The notes beneath the pieces are model-generated. The model saw only the letters and a program-made list of their open reading frames with translations. It was not told where the DNA came from and searched no databases. From Sarcophilus harrisii (taxonomy: Eukaryota > Chordata > Mammalia > Dasyuromorphia > Dasyuridae), in NCBI RefSeq assembly GCF_902635505.1, contig NC_045427.1, positions 53,284,539 through 53,348,538 of the forward strand: DNA of 64,000 bases. The letters are read 5' to 3'. The position numbers and the translations under genes are program-made. Shown here piece after piece: positions 34,875-45,699 of this stretch (positions are counted from its first letter, which is position 1; the number at the start of each line of letters is the position of its first letter).

Positions 34875-35114
34875 CAGGTTTATGTTGTTATCTTTCTGTT
34901 GTTTTAAGTCATGTCTCATTCTTCCTGACCCCTAAATAGTTTTCTTGGCAAACATACTGGAATGATTCACCATTTCCTTCTCCAGTTCATTTTATAGATG
35001 AAGAAACTGAGGCAAACAAGATTAAATGAGTGTCTAAGGTCACAGTTAGTTGATTTCAAGCCTATCCATTGCTCTGTCCAGATCCTATCCATCGCTCCAC
35101 CTAGTTGCCCCCAA
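34875..35114 (-). repeat. Marsupial tRNA-derived SINE, reversed
   Basis: TTTTCTTGGCAAACATACTGG, CCATTTCCTTCTCCAGTTC, GATGAAGAAACTGAGGCAAAC and CGCTCCACCTAGTTGCC at the head end. Confidence 0.85.
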
Positions 35115-36165
35115 ATCATCAATATTTGTTCATAAAACCAATTAAACGCATTAGGAAGAGAGAGAAAAATTCCATTTAAACTTACTATAGAATGTATAAC
35201 ATACTTGGGAATTAACTTTCTAAGACACAAGTACTATATAATTGTTATTACAATGAACTGTTTATAGAAATAAGTAATCGGGAAAATATGAATTATACAA
35301 GGATAGGGTAGGTGCTAGCTTTTCTAACATTGTAAAAATTATAGTTCTACCAAAATTAATTTATTCTTTATTCAATGCCACACCAATTAAACTACCAAAG
35401 GAATAATTTATAGAACTAGCAAAAAATAATAAAATTCATATGGAGGGGAAAAAAAGGTCAAGAATCTCAAGAGAAATTATGGAAGGAAATGGGAATGAAG
35501 AGAACCTAGCAGTGGCAAATCTCAGCTTCTGTTACAAAACGTTTAGTTCTCAAAACAATTTGGTATTAAGAAATAGAGATCAATCAATAGAAAGACATAA
35601 TATTGAAGCAAATATGTCTAGTACCCCCAGATTTGATGAACACAAAAACACTTATTAGGATAAAGACTCAGTATTTGACAAGCTATTGGGAAAATTGGCA
35701 AATATATCCTAGATAGAAAAGGTCCTACATAAACAAATTAGGGAAATATTTAAAAAAAAATTAACATTCAGTTAAGTTTTTCTTTGAATAGGAGAAAAAC
35801 TTATAACCAAACGAGAGGGTCACAGAATAAAATGGATAATTTTGACTACTTAAAATTGAGGTTTGTTTTTATTTTACAAAGCAAACAAATACAAGATTAA
35901 AAGACAAATGACTGGGGACAAAATTTTGTACTAAGCTTCTCTGATAAAGGTCTCATTTCTAAGATATATAAAGAACTAGTTCAAATTTATAGTAAGAGCA
36001 GGGGCCATTTACCATTTGATAAATTGTCCAGGGATATGAACTAGTAGTTCTTAAAGGTAGAAACTCAGGATATTTATAGCTGGGAAAGAAATGAAAAAAA
36101 AGAAAAGAAAAAGAAAAATTACTACAAAAAAAAGTTCTAAATCACTGCTAATTAGAAGTGCAAAT
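35115..36165 (+). mobile_element. L1 ORF2 fragment (marsupial LINE-1)
   Basis: Sense L1 from the middle of ORF2: ATACTTGGGAATTAACTTTC, TTCTACCAAAATTAATTTATTC, AAAATTCATATGGAGG, AAAAAGGTCAAGAATCTC and, near its end, GATAAAGGTCTCATTTC with AAGATATATAAAGAAC. The frame is broken and the tail is missing. Confidence 0.8.
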
Positions 36166-36456
36166 TAATCCTTGGATTAATCCCTGCTTTTAAAAAATTT
36201 TTTTTAAAAAGTAAATCCCTGGATTCCATTTTGTAGTTGAGATTTCATTTCTTACCAGTGACAAAGATGATCCCTCCCCTCCCCCCCCCAAAAAAGATAA
36301 ATATTGGAGGGATAAGAACAAAGATGAAGGAACTACAACCAGAAACCACTCTTTGGAATCCTTAGCTGCCATCATCCTTTAGCTTTCCTCCATTTAGCTC
36401 TGGCTAATTTTTAAAAATATTTGTACATTTTTCCTTAAAATTTTTCTATTTCAGGA

Positions 36457-36608
36457 CAGTTAGGTAGTACAGTGGATAGAACACCAGCCCTGAAGTCAGG
36501 AGAATCTGAGTTCAAATGTGGCCTCAGACACTTAATACTCCCTAGCTGTGTGACCCTGGGCAAGTCACTTGACCCCAATTGCCTCAGCAAAAAAAAAGAA
36601 AGAAAAAA
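36457..36608 (+). repeat. Marsupial tRNA-derived SINE with target duplication
   Basis: GACAGTTAGGTAGTACAGTGG, CACCAGCCCTGAAGTCAGG, GTGTGACCCTGGGCAAGTC and an A-rich tail. Flanks AATTTTTCTATTTC and AATTTTCCTATTTC form a near-perfect duplication. Confidence 0.9.
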
Positions 36609-37549
36609 GAATTTTCCTATTTCTAGCCATTTAGCAGTTTCACATAAATAAATTATGCATAAAATCCTACGATTTTATGAGGGGATTTTTGCAATTGTAT
36701 TATTTAGTCTTCATTTTACAGATAAGGTAGTAAGTAATAGAACTGGAGATTGAAAACTTCTTTGATTCTAAATCTGATGTTCTTTCTATAATATCACAGA
36801 ACTAAGAACAAGTTTTATCTTTATAGTTAAGAGTATTGTGTGGGTCGGGGAAAGACTAAATATCTTTTAAAAGTTATGTTGTATGTTTTTTTACATGTTT
36901 AGGGGATAAAAACAATAACTACTGAATTGTACAAGTTGTTCAGCAATGTCATATTTAGATTTTGGAGAGTTGCTTGTATGTAACTCTTTAATCTATTTAA
37001 AATTTAATCTCATTTATCCATTTAACCCTGCTCTAAATTTTATGTAAAATTTATTTAATATTGAGTTTTTAAAAAATTCTTATTTGCTCCAATTCTTACT
37101 ACTTTTTTACTTTCTTTTAAATCTTTTTTCCTTTGACTTTGTTCTGTGAAAAAACTATTTGTCCTTTTTTGTGCTCTTTATATATCCCATAAAGTGAGTC
37201 TACAATGCTTTTCTCTTTTCCCGATAACCAGATTTTCCTTTCTATTTTCTCCTTGTTCTCAAGGTTTTCTTAATTTATGTTATTCTTTTTTTTGGTTTTA
37301 CATTTAGTTCTGAATAATTTTCTTATCCATCTTAGAACAAAATTTTTTTTAAAAGGAAGAAAAACAACAAAATCAGTCAAAATAAACCATAAAGGTCACC
37401 TGATCTAAATTTCTTACTTTACAAATAATAATTAAGTCCAACAGAGGTTAAGTGATTTGCCAGGGATCACTCAAATTCTGAGACTGAATTTGAATCCATA
37501 TTTGCCTGCCTCCCAGTGCGGCTCTCTGTCAGCCCCACCTTTGCAAAGG

Positions 37550-39000
37550 AGGTTGAATGTTTTCACTTCTTCTTTTAAGCCAAGCTTGGTCTTTATAATT
37601 ATGTAATGTCCAGTTCCCCTTTTGTTGTTGTTCCTGTTTTCATTGTTATAGTCACTGTGTATAATGTTTCCCTGGTTATGTTTAACTTCACTCTGTATCA
37701 GTTTTATATATATAAATATATACACACATATACATACATACACAACAATATAGAATTCTCATTTATAGTTTCTTATAAGACAGTAGTGACGTATTAATTT
37801 GTGTACTAGAATTTAATTATTTCTTAGTCTTTGGTCATATAATTTGTTTCTACTTTCTTATTACCACAGAAAGTCTACTATGAATATTTTATACATATGG
37901 ATACATACATACACACACACACACAGCCTGTTTAGGTTTGGGATTTCTGGGATCAAAGGGTATGGACATTTCAAAATTTCATAGCTTTACTAATAGTGTT
38001 TTTAATATACTTTTTTGTATATTTGCATATTTCTTAGTGATTTGGAGTAGTCTTAAAAATAAGTTTATTGATATTTGACTTTTTACATCACTGGAATTTC
38101 TCTCAGTGTATCCTTTTCCCATTCTCAGATAGTCATGTCATATAACAAATAATATTTTTAAAGGAAAAGAAAAAAAGGAAGAAGAAAGTTGTTGGTATAT
38201 GCAGAGAACTACACCCATGGACCTCCCACTTTTTCAAGAGGTGGGGTGAGGGTGTCTTCTCATTTCTCTTATTTGGAGCAATAATTGTTCTTTGTAATTT
38301 TGCAGTATTCCTTTTTGATTTTTGATCTTTTCATTTACATTGCTATAGTCATTGCTTGTCTCCTCCTCTGCCTCCCCCCTTCCCCTTTGGCTGTGCTTAT
38401 TTCACTCTACATCAATACCTGTTAAGTCTGCACTTTTCTGTATTTATCATCTTTGTCATTTCTCATGGTACCACAATATACTCTGTTACATTCACATTGA
38501 ACAATTTGTTTAGCAGTTCCTCAATTGCTGGACATTTATTAATTTCCTTTTTTTTCCCTACTATAGAAAGTGGTGCTATAAATATTTTAGTGTTTATGGG
38601 GACTTTATCTTGTTTATGAACTATATGGGATATAAACCTAGTAGTGGAAACTCTGGGTCAAAGAATATGGATATTTTAGACACTTTATTTACCTCATTTC
38701 AAATTACTTGCCAGAGTAATTGTGCTTATTTATAACTCTGCCTGCTTATAAGATAATGTGCTGTTTTTCCATAATCTTATCATAACATTGACTATTCTAA
38801 TCTTTGACAATTTTTTGGATGTTTTGATTTGCCTTTCTCTGATCATTAATATAAGGCAGTCTTTCAAATGATTGTTACTTGCTTATAATGCTTTTGAGAA
38901 TTCTTTTTTCAATTCCTTTGATTCCTTTTTCATTGGAAAATAGCCCCTTAGTCTAATCTACAATTATGTAGATATATTACATATATCTATATTTATATAT
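37550..39000 (-). repeat. Old L1 3' end sequence, reversed, fragmented
   Basis: Two stretches (about 37.60-37.98 and 38.28-39.00 kb) follow the order of reversed L1 3' ends: GGTACCACAATATACTCTG, TTCCTCAATTGCTGGACAT, ATATGGGATATAAACCTAGTAG, TCTGGGTCAAAGAATATGG and GATTTGCCTTTCTCTGATC. More diverged than the other L1 copies. CA/TA simple repeats lie between them. Confidence 0.6.
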
Positions 39001-39204
39001 ACATATAATTTCCTATGGAAATATTTCATGCAACGATTTTTTCCTCCAACCAACAGCTTTCCTTATCCTAGATACATGTCTTTTTTTTTTTTTTTTTTTT
39101 TTAATCTTAATCAGATTTCCTTTATAGAACCTGATAAGCATCTTGGGAAAAGGAGATTAGAGATATCTCTAAGTAATTTTTTTTTTTTTTTTTTTTTTTA
39201 AACT

Positions 39205-39400
39205 AGGAGGGTTCACTGAATAAGAGTGCTGGACCTATAATCAAGAAGACAGATCCTACCTCAGACACTCATTAGGTGTGTGACACTAGGCAAATTACTT
39301 ATCTTTGTGTCAGTTTGCATACATATGTAATGGGGATGATGATAATAGCACCTACTTGTAAAAATTGTGAGACTCAAATGAGTTACTATATGTAAAAATC
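39205..39400 (+). repeat. MIR-family SINE
   Basis: GAATAAGAGTGCTGGACCTATAATCAAGAAGAC, AGGTGTGTGACACTAGGCAAATTAC and ATGGGGATGATGATAATAGCACC. Confidence 0.7.
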
Positions 39401-41214
39401 TCATTGCACATTAAAATTCTATTATAAATATTAGCTATTAATAGTGGTAATAGCTCCATTTTTTGGCTTTTTGTTAACATATATAACCTTTTGTTATTTA
39501 TGTGTGTTTGGCAAATGAGGAATAGGAGAAAAAAATCTAGCATTAAATTGTTTTGTCTTTCATGCAAAGACTTTAGAGCATTTTCAAAAGCTTTTGTAAG
39601 AACTGAAACATCCTCTTGGATGAAATAATTTGTTCTCCTTTAGAAGAATGAAAGAAATTCAGATTGTTTCTTCTTTAGTGTCCTAAGTGATAAGTACATT
39701 AACAAATCCCAGATTCTACAATTAATGACTTGGCTGATACTTTCCTTGTCCGTGCTGCCATTGAAGAGAGTTAATTTTTCCCTCTCCCTGAAGTGGGGAA
39801 AAATACTATTTGGCAAAAAACTAAATTATTTAGATCACTAATGTTTCTATAGAATCCCCTCTATGTTCTTTGAATGTTAAGTTGTACAGAGATATATATT
39901 GTTAATGTTAATATTAGACTTGTAAAATTGTTCTTATCTATGGAGAGAAAAAAAGACATGTCTCCAGAAAGTTTGTATTAAAAACATTTTTAGATTTGCA
40001 GAAATAAAATGTACTGATAGTAATGCTCATACTTGACCTTGCCTAGTATTTTGTTGCCAACAGAAGCCTCAAGAGGCATAAGCATCCTGCTTTTAGAAAA
40101 TTTGAAAAAAATATTTCTCAGTAATGATGGTATAACATCTTTCCCGTTTATATTAGTCATTCTTTGAAATGATGTTTTTTAATATTGAACTAGAATATTA
40201 ATGGTATTAGCTTATTTTAATTCACCAAAGCTTTAAGGTAACTAGTGTATATAAAGTAGTATACCAAGTGATAAAGAATGTAAAATTAAATAAAACAAGA
40301 AATTTGTAATTTAGTAAGGGCAATAATATAGGAACCTAGACAATTATAATGCAAAATTATAAATTTATAGGTAATAGCACAGAGTGAAGAGGCAGATTCA
40401 AAGCAGAAATTAATTCTGATTGGTGAGGGTGTGGATGGAGTTGACAGAGATCTTGATCCAAGGTTGCAGTAAAATGGGACCTGGAAGAATACAAAGAGGA
40501 AGCAAGAATGGGGTAAGAGTATGGGTCTAGGTTGGGAGCAGTGTGATCAAAAACACAAGAGAGGAACAAAGTTCATTTTAAAATTTGATAGGAATATTGC
40601 TTCTCCTCAATGAAATAGACATGTTCTTGTAAAGTCATTAAAGGACATTTATCTCTGAATTGTACTGTCTTTTCTCATTGACTTCCATTTTAATTTCTTA
40701 GATATAGACCCAGGAAAAATGCTGCCCCAAATCAGGAAGTTCTCTTTGTAAATCATGATAGATTTGCTGATATACCTAGCACAGTGTTACATGTAAGAAG
40801 AACACATTTGTTGAATTTAAGAGTTACGGCTAGATTTTGGATCCAGGTCACCTGATTCTAAATCCAGTGCTATTTCTCTCTCTCCCTGACCCCTCCCCCT
40901 TCCCCCCTAACTTGCAATAGTTGGATTTCTTCCTTTGGTGTTTTATCTGTCATAATTGAAAGATATAAATTGTTTTTGTCCTTTCACTTATCCCTCTACA
41001 CTGTCATTCCAAACCAAAATTAAAGGATTAACAGTAGACCATTGTTGCTATTATTTAATGTATATATTGTTAAAGAGGTGTGAAATAGAAAAATCTTGGT
41101 TCATATTGAAGGTAGGAATGAGAAGAAAACATTAGCAAAAGTGTAGATAAAACTTTTTTATTGAGTAATTATGTGAACTCCCAAGTATAAGTATCCCAAG
41201 GTGGTCTTGGAAAT

Positions 41215-41340
41215 GGGACATAATCCCAATTGCCTCAGGGGAAAAAAAAAGTTAAGTGACTTGCCTAGGCTCACACAGCTAGGAAGTGTTTAGTGTCTGA
41301 GACCAGATTTGAACTCGGGTCCTCCTGACTTCAGGGCTGG
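41215..41340 (-). repeat. Marsupial tRNA-derived SINE, cut by an L1
   Basis: CCCAATTGCCTCAGG, AAGTGACTTGCCTAGGCTC, GACCAGATTTGAACTCGGG and CTGACTTCAGGGCTGGTGC. The tRNA head is replaced by the L1 T run. Confidence 0.8.
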
Positions 41341-41352
41341 TGCAACACTTTT

Positions 41353-41726
41353 TTTTTTTTTTTTTTTAAATTTAAAAGCCTTGTATTTACAGGTTATATG
41401 TATGGGCAACTTTACAGCACTGACAATTGCCAAACCTCTTGTTCCAATTTTTCCCCTCTTACCCTCCACCCCCTCCCCCAGATGGCAGGATGATCAGTAG
41501 ATGTTAAATATATTGAAATATAAATTAGATACACAATAAGTATACATGACCAAAACGCTATTTTGCTGTACAAAAAGAATCAGACTCTGAAATATTGTAC
41601 AATTGGCTTGTGAAGGAAATCAAAAATGCAGGTGGGCAAAGATGTAGGGATTGGGAATTCAATGTAATGGTTTTTAGTTATCTCCCAGAGTTCTTTCGCT
41701 GGGCGTAGCTGGTTCAGTTCATTACT
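41353..41726 (-). mobile_element. L1 3' UTR, 5'-truncated, inserted in a SINE
   Basis: Reversed L1 tail: T run, GCCTTGTATTTACAGGTTAT, CAGCACTGACAATTGCC, CAGATGGCAGGATGATCAG, TTGCTGTACAAAAAGAATC. Imperfect target duplication TGGTGCAACACTTTT (41,338) against TGGTGTACCACCTTTT (41,727). Confidence 0.8.
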
Positions 41727-42019
41727 TGGTGTACCACCTTTTAAAAAAATTTATTTTTCCTTTTTTGGATTGAATTTATAAATTCACCAATATAAAGAAT
41801 TCTTTGGCATGGAAACACCCTCCACATTACAGATCTGGCAGTTGTAGTTCATCTATAATTTATAGTCTGAGAGTTAATTGAGACCTAAAGAGATAAAATG
41901 ACTCGACCTTGACCTGAGGTCCCCACAGCTAATATGTTTCAGAGGCCTTCTTCCAGGGCAGCCCCTCTATCTACTAGGCCACACTATCTTCCATTAAATG
42001 ATATCAGAATTAAAGAATA

Positions 42020-42210
42020 GAGATGGGAAACTCTCTCCACTAGTACTCTGCAATTTTATAGGCTTGGTAGTTGCCTGGGTTAGTGAGAGATTGTGACTTT
42101 TTCCAAGGTCACACAGCCAGTTTGACAGACATACTTGAAGACTTGACCTCAAGTCTTTTTGGTTCCAATGCCAGCTCTCTATCCACTATACCATGCTACA
42201 TCTCACACCA
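42020..42210 (-). repeat. MIR-family SINE, reversed
   Basis: CTCTGCAATTTTATAGGCTTGG, CAAGGTCACACAGCCAG, then CCAATGCCAGCTCTCTATCC and ACTATACCATGCTAC. Confidence 0.65.
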
Positions 42211-42251
42211 AAATGATAAGGGCAAATTGTAGGAAACATAACACACCTAAG

Positions 42252-42501
42252 TGTTGGAATACATGGGAGCCACCCGACAGGGGCTGCGGGAGATCTAACC
42301 CAGAATGGATCTCCTCCTGTGAGAGGATGATACAAGGAGATTGAGAGTCCAGTGCTGTTCTTGAACTCTCTTCTTCCCTCTGCCTCTAATTTATCTCATT
42401 CCCAGTCCGCAACACTTGTGTCAGCAAGGGCTGCCCTGCAACCTTCAGATGTTATTTCCACAGCTGTGGAGGCTCTTGGAGAATTGACCTGCCCCTTAAC
42501 A
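42252..42501 (-). repeat. 3' LTR of the short provirus
   Basis: TG...CA ends; on the - strand it begins TGTTAAGGGGCAGG. Shares ATACATGGGAGCCACC, CCAGAATGGATCTCC and TCATTCCCAGTCCGCAA with the other LTR. Confidence 0.88.
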
Positions 42502-42780
42502 ATTCCCCGCTTTTTGTTTTTTTGCTGTTATTTCCTTCCACAGCTTGGTCCGCACACTGAGGAGTGCAAGCAGCACTATCACTTCTGGATGACTGTAGCA
42601 GGTGTTGATTGAGGCAAACTTCCAAGCGGAGAAGAGGAATAGGCATTTAAGTCTCCTGGCTTGGCCCTTGATATGATCGTCCATTTAATTACCCCGACTA
42701 AAAAAGTCTTATGGGGCTCTTCTTCCTTAACTATAGAAGGATCTTTCTCACGAACAGCTCTGGTTCTTGTAATTTTTTCT

Positions 42781-42796
42781 CCACGTTCAGGTGCCA
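42781..42796 (-). other. Retroviral primer-binding site, tRNA-Lys type
   Basis: The - strand reads TGGCACCTGAACGTGG directly next to the 5' LTR end. It differs from the Lys-type TGGCGCCCGAACG by two C-to-T or G-to-A changes at CpG sites, as expected of aged DNA. Confidence 0.75.
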
Positions 42797-43063
42797 TGTG
42801 GGAATACATGGGAGCCACCTGACTGTGGCTGGGGAGATCCAACCCAGAATGGATCTCCTCCTGTGAGGGGATGATACAAGAAGACTGAGAGGCCATTGCT
42901 ATTCTCTCTCTCTCACTGAGAGGCTATTGCTCTTCCCTCTGCCTCCAATTTATCTCATTCCCAGTCCGCAATACCTGTGTCAGCAAAGGCTGCCCTGCAA
43001 CCCCTTCAGATGTTGTTATCCACAGCTGTGGAGGCTCTCGGAGAATTGACTTGTCCCTTACCA
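42797..43063 (-). repeat. 5' LTR of the short provirus
   Basis: Same sequence family as the LTR at 42,252, with a small CT-rich expansion near 42.91 kb that makes it slightly longer. Confidence 0.88.
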
Positions 43064-43119
43064 CCTAAGAATTGGAAGAAATGGAGGATCTACTTATATG
43101 TCAGAATTAATGAACAAGG

Positions 43120-43330
43120 AGGAGAGTATCAATCTGGTGCAGTGCACAGATAACTATTCTTGGAGTCAAGTTGCTTCCAGGCTAGCTCTTTGTGGTTTTG
43201 GGGAACTTAGAGCTTCTAACCTTTTGTTTCCTCTTCTGTAAAATGGATAGTGACACTTGTACTTCTTGTTTCTGAATGTGGTTTTATTGTAAGCCCTTTG
43301 TGTGGAACTTAAAAGGCTGAGACTCTCTTT
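43120..43330 (+). repeat. MIR fragment
   Basis: CTGGTGCAGTGCACAGATAAC, GGAGTCAAGTTGC, CCTCTTCTGTAAAATGGATAG. A reversed SINE/MIR trace follows at about 43,480-43,720. Confidence 0.6.
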
Positions 43331-44336
43331 TGTGTTTGTATATCAGTGTCATTTTTAGTTCCTAACCTATATTAGCTTAATAAATATTTGAAGTAACTTG
43401 GTTTGTCACCTACCTCAGATTGCCTAAGGTTAATACAATGGAACATAATCTAGAAATCACATAATCCTAGATTAAGAGGGGGAGGGAATGTTAGAGATAC
43501 AGTCCAACTTCCTCATGTAACAGATGAAAACTCAGGTTCCAGGAGGTTAAGTTGGCCCAGGGTCATCCAGAGGCCATTCTGGTATCTTAGTTTCTTCATT
43601 TAGTCAGATGAGAAGTTATACTAGAGGACTTATAAACCTGTCCTTTGGAAATGTCTTCTTAAGGTCACAAGTAGTAGGCTGCAGAGAGGCATCAGGAGCT
43701 CAGACTCCAAATCTAGCATTTTCTCTACTAATACCATGGATAATTGAAGTCCTTGATTTGAATTTTTAAAAAAGTTATAGGATAGGGGAACTGCACTTGG
43801 CTAAACTAGAGTTATAATGTGACATGACATCCAAAACAGTCCAGAAAACAGTGGTGGGACGTGGGGTGGGCACAGCAGCAGCAGCTGAAGTCTTTCGGTC
43901 CTGGTCCTAGCACATCTTTCTGAAATTTTGTGTTCATTTCTTAACATCTTTTTCAAGAAGAATATTGATAGGATATAGAACATTCACAGGATAATAAGCA
44001 GCTCAGTGAAAAGAATGGAAACTACATCATGTAGGAACTGAAGATAATTAGTTGGGTGAAGAAAAAGTTTAGGAAGACATTTGTCTTCAAGACATCAATA
44101 GACTTCTATTTAGAAAAAGGACTCCTTGTTCTGCTTCCTAGTACTAGGATAGCAATGACTAGATGGTAAAGAGAGACAAATTTCTGTAATATAAAAAATC
44201 CTTGTATTTAATGCATTTTTAGTGCATTTCTAGAAATGACTTTCATTATTAAAAAGGTATTAACTTCCCTGTCACTGGATTACTTGGAGTCATATCTGTG
44301 TGATCCTTTTGAGAGTTTTTGTCAAAAGGATTTTTA

Positions 44337-44665
44337 TTTTTTAAATTTAATATAATTTTATTTATTAAAGCTTTTTATTTACAAGTTATATGCTTGGGTA
44401 ATTTTACAGCATTGGCAATTGCCAAACCTTTTGTTCCAATTTTTTCCCCTTTCCCCCATCCACCTCCCCAGATGGCAGGTTGACCAATACATGTTAAATA
44501 CGTTAAAGTATAAATTAAATACAATATAAGCATACATGTCCTAACGGCTATTTTGCTGTACAAAAAGAATCTCCAATTGATGGGCATCCACTCAGTTTCC
44601 AGTTTCTGGCCACTACAAAAAGGGCTGCCACAAACATTCTTGCACTTACAGGTCCCTTTCTGTAG
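44337..44665 (-). mobile_element. L1 3' end with internal deletion and target duplication
   Basis: Reversed L1. The 3' UTR (AAGCTTTTTATTTACAAG to GTACAAAAAGAATC) joins directly at about 44.572 kb to ORF2-end sequence (TCCAATTGATGGGCATCCAC). The roughly 350-400 bp that lies between them in the 50-kb copy is missing. Target duplication AAAGGATTTTTA at 44,325-44,336 and 44,666-44,677. Confidence 0.85.
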
Positions 44666-45028
44666 AAAGGATTTTTAAAAATTCAGGTAATTAGATATTA
44701 GATGGACCTTGAGGTCTCTTCTGATTCTGAAGTTCTGGGACTTAATACTTCCTATCAGTGTGGCTTCAACAAGTTACTTCATCTCACTCAGTTTCAGTTT
44801 CCTTTTATGTAAAATGAGGACAATGGACTGTGATCCTGTGAACTTGGAATCAACATGGCACTTTAGGAGTAGGAAGAAACTGTGCTACATATGGATATGT
44901 AACCTTGTATAAGCTTTTGTTCTTATTCTTTTTATGGTGTAGATAGAATTGCCACAATTTATATGAGTAAAATCAGTGATGTTGATTATATTATGGACAT
45001 GGATGAGAATGTCAAAAGCATTGAAGTT

Positions 45029-45150
45029 GCACCAGCCCTGAAGTCAGGAGAACCTGAGTTCAAATCTGGCCTCAGATACTTAACATTTCCTAGCTGTGTG
45101 ACCCTGGGAAAGTCACTTAACTCTAATTGCCTCAGCAAAAAAAAAAAAAG
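45029..45150 (+). repeat. Marsupial tRNA-derived SINE, 5'-truncated
   Basis: GCACCAGCCCTGAAGTCAGG, GTGTGACCCTGGGAAAGTC and an A tail. It lacks the GGCAGCTAGG head. It sits 220 bp upstream of the first coding exon. Confidence 0.88.
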
Positions 45151-45367
45151 GCATTGCAATTTAGAGCAGAAGTAATTAGACTTATTTTTGGTTCTTTGTT
45201 TTCAAACCTAAATTAGATTTTTAAAGGACAATGGAAGAAATTAATTTTACTTGTTTTATTCAAGACATTGAATCATCAAGTGCATATTTTCTAGCACAGC
45301 TCTGTTCTTTATTGGTTTTTATGTTGCATTTACATGTACATAAATGTTGCCTTTCTCCTGTCTTCAG

Positions 45368-45699
45368 GGTAAGCCCAGGAAATCATGCAGTCATCAGGGC
45401 ACAGGTTCCGTGATGTGGAACATCATCCCCTTCTTGGTGAAAATGAGAATTATGATTCTTCATCCTCATCCTCATCTGAAGCTGACACAGCAGACAAGAT
45501 TTGGTTCATCCGGGATGGCTGTGGTATGGTCTGCGCTGTCATGACATGGCTTCTAGTTGTCTATGCAGACTTTGTTGTGACTTTTGTCATGTTGCTGCCT
45601 TCCAAAGACTTTTGGTACTCTATGATCAACGGTGTTGTTTTTAACTGCTTGGCAATTCTAGCCCTGTCATCTCATCTGAGAACTATGCTTACTGACCCT
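45368..45699 (+). CDS. ZDHHC7: ZDHHC7 exon 3 (first coding exon)
   Basis: Acceptor CTCCTGTCTTCAG, then 17 nt of leader, then the ATG at 45,385. It encodes residues 1-105: the acidic N-terminus, the serine run, TM1 and TM2, ending LTDP. Donor CCCT|GTAAGTATG, phase 0. The start is fixed by the MQSSGHR N-terminus, which matches the known MQPSGHR of human ZDHHC7, and by an A at -3. Confidence 0.96.

Larger units (their letters stand above)
32690..34890 (+). repeat. L2 LINE region, with nested MITE and SINE
   Basis: Old L2 coding-region sequence: CATTCTCCTGAAACTGC, TGATGCTTTCTTAATAGCCAGAT, CTCAATCTTTGTTCTTCTTGCC and, after a SINE, CTATACTACCTGACTTAGAGATC and GTGCTGATGATTCCCAGG. A hAT MITE (33.16 kb) and a SINE (34.46-34.69 kb) interrupt it. 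No intact frame. Confidence 0.6.
42252..43063 (-). mobile_element. Short class II provirus fossil with both LTRs
   Basis: A complete pair of ends around a tiny interior. LTRs of about 250 and 267 bp lie in direct orientation. The 6-bp target duplication CCTAAG is at 42,246-42,251 and 43,064-43,069, the length used by class II retroviruses. Just inside the right (5') LTR is a Lys-type primer-binding site, and just inside the left (3') LTR a purine tract. Only about 295 bp lies between the LTRs, so almost all viral genes are gone. The LTRs differ at roughly one base in ten by eye, so it is old. Broken, non-functional. Confidence 0.88.
27809..45367 (+). other. ZDHHC7: Intron 2 of ZDHHC7
   Basis: 17.6 kb. 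It holds a 7SL RNA pseudogene just inside the donor, antisense and sense L1 pieces, L2 fragments, a hAT MITE, several SINEs and a short class II provirus. No exon-like ORF with recognisable protein similarity was found. The stretches 30.4-32.3, 36.6-37.4 and 39.4-41.2 kb show only AT-rich unique sequence and weak MIR traces. Confidence 0.7.
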
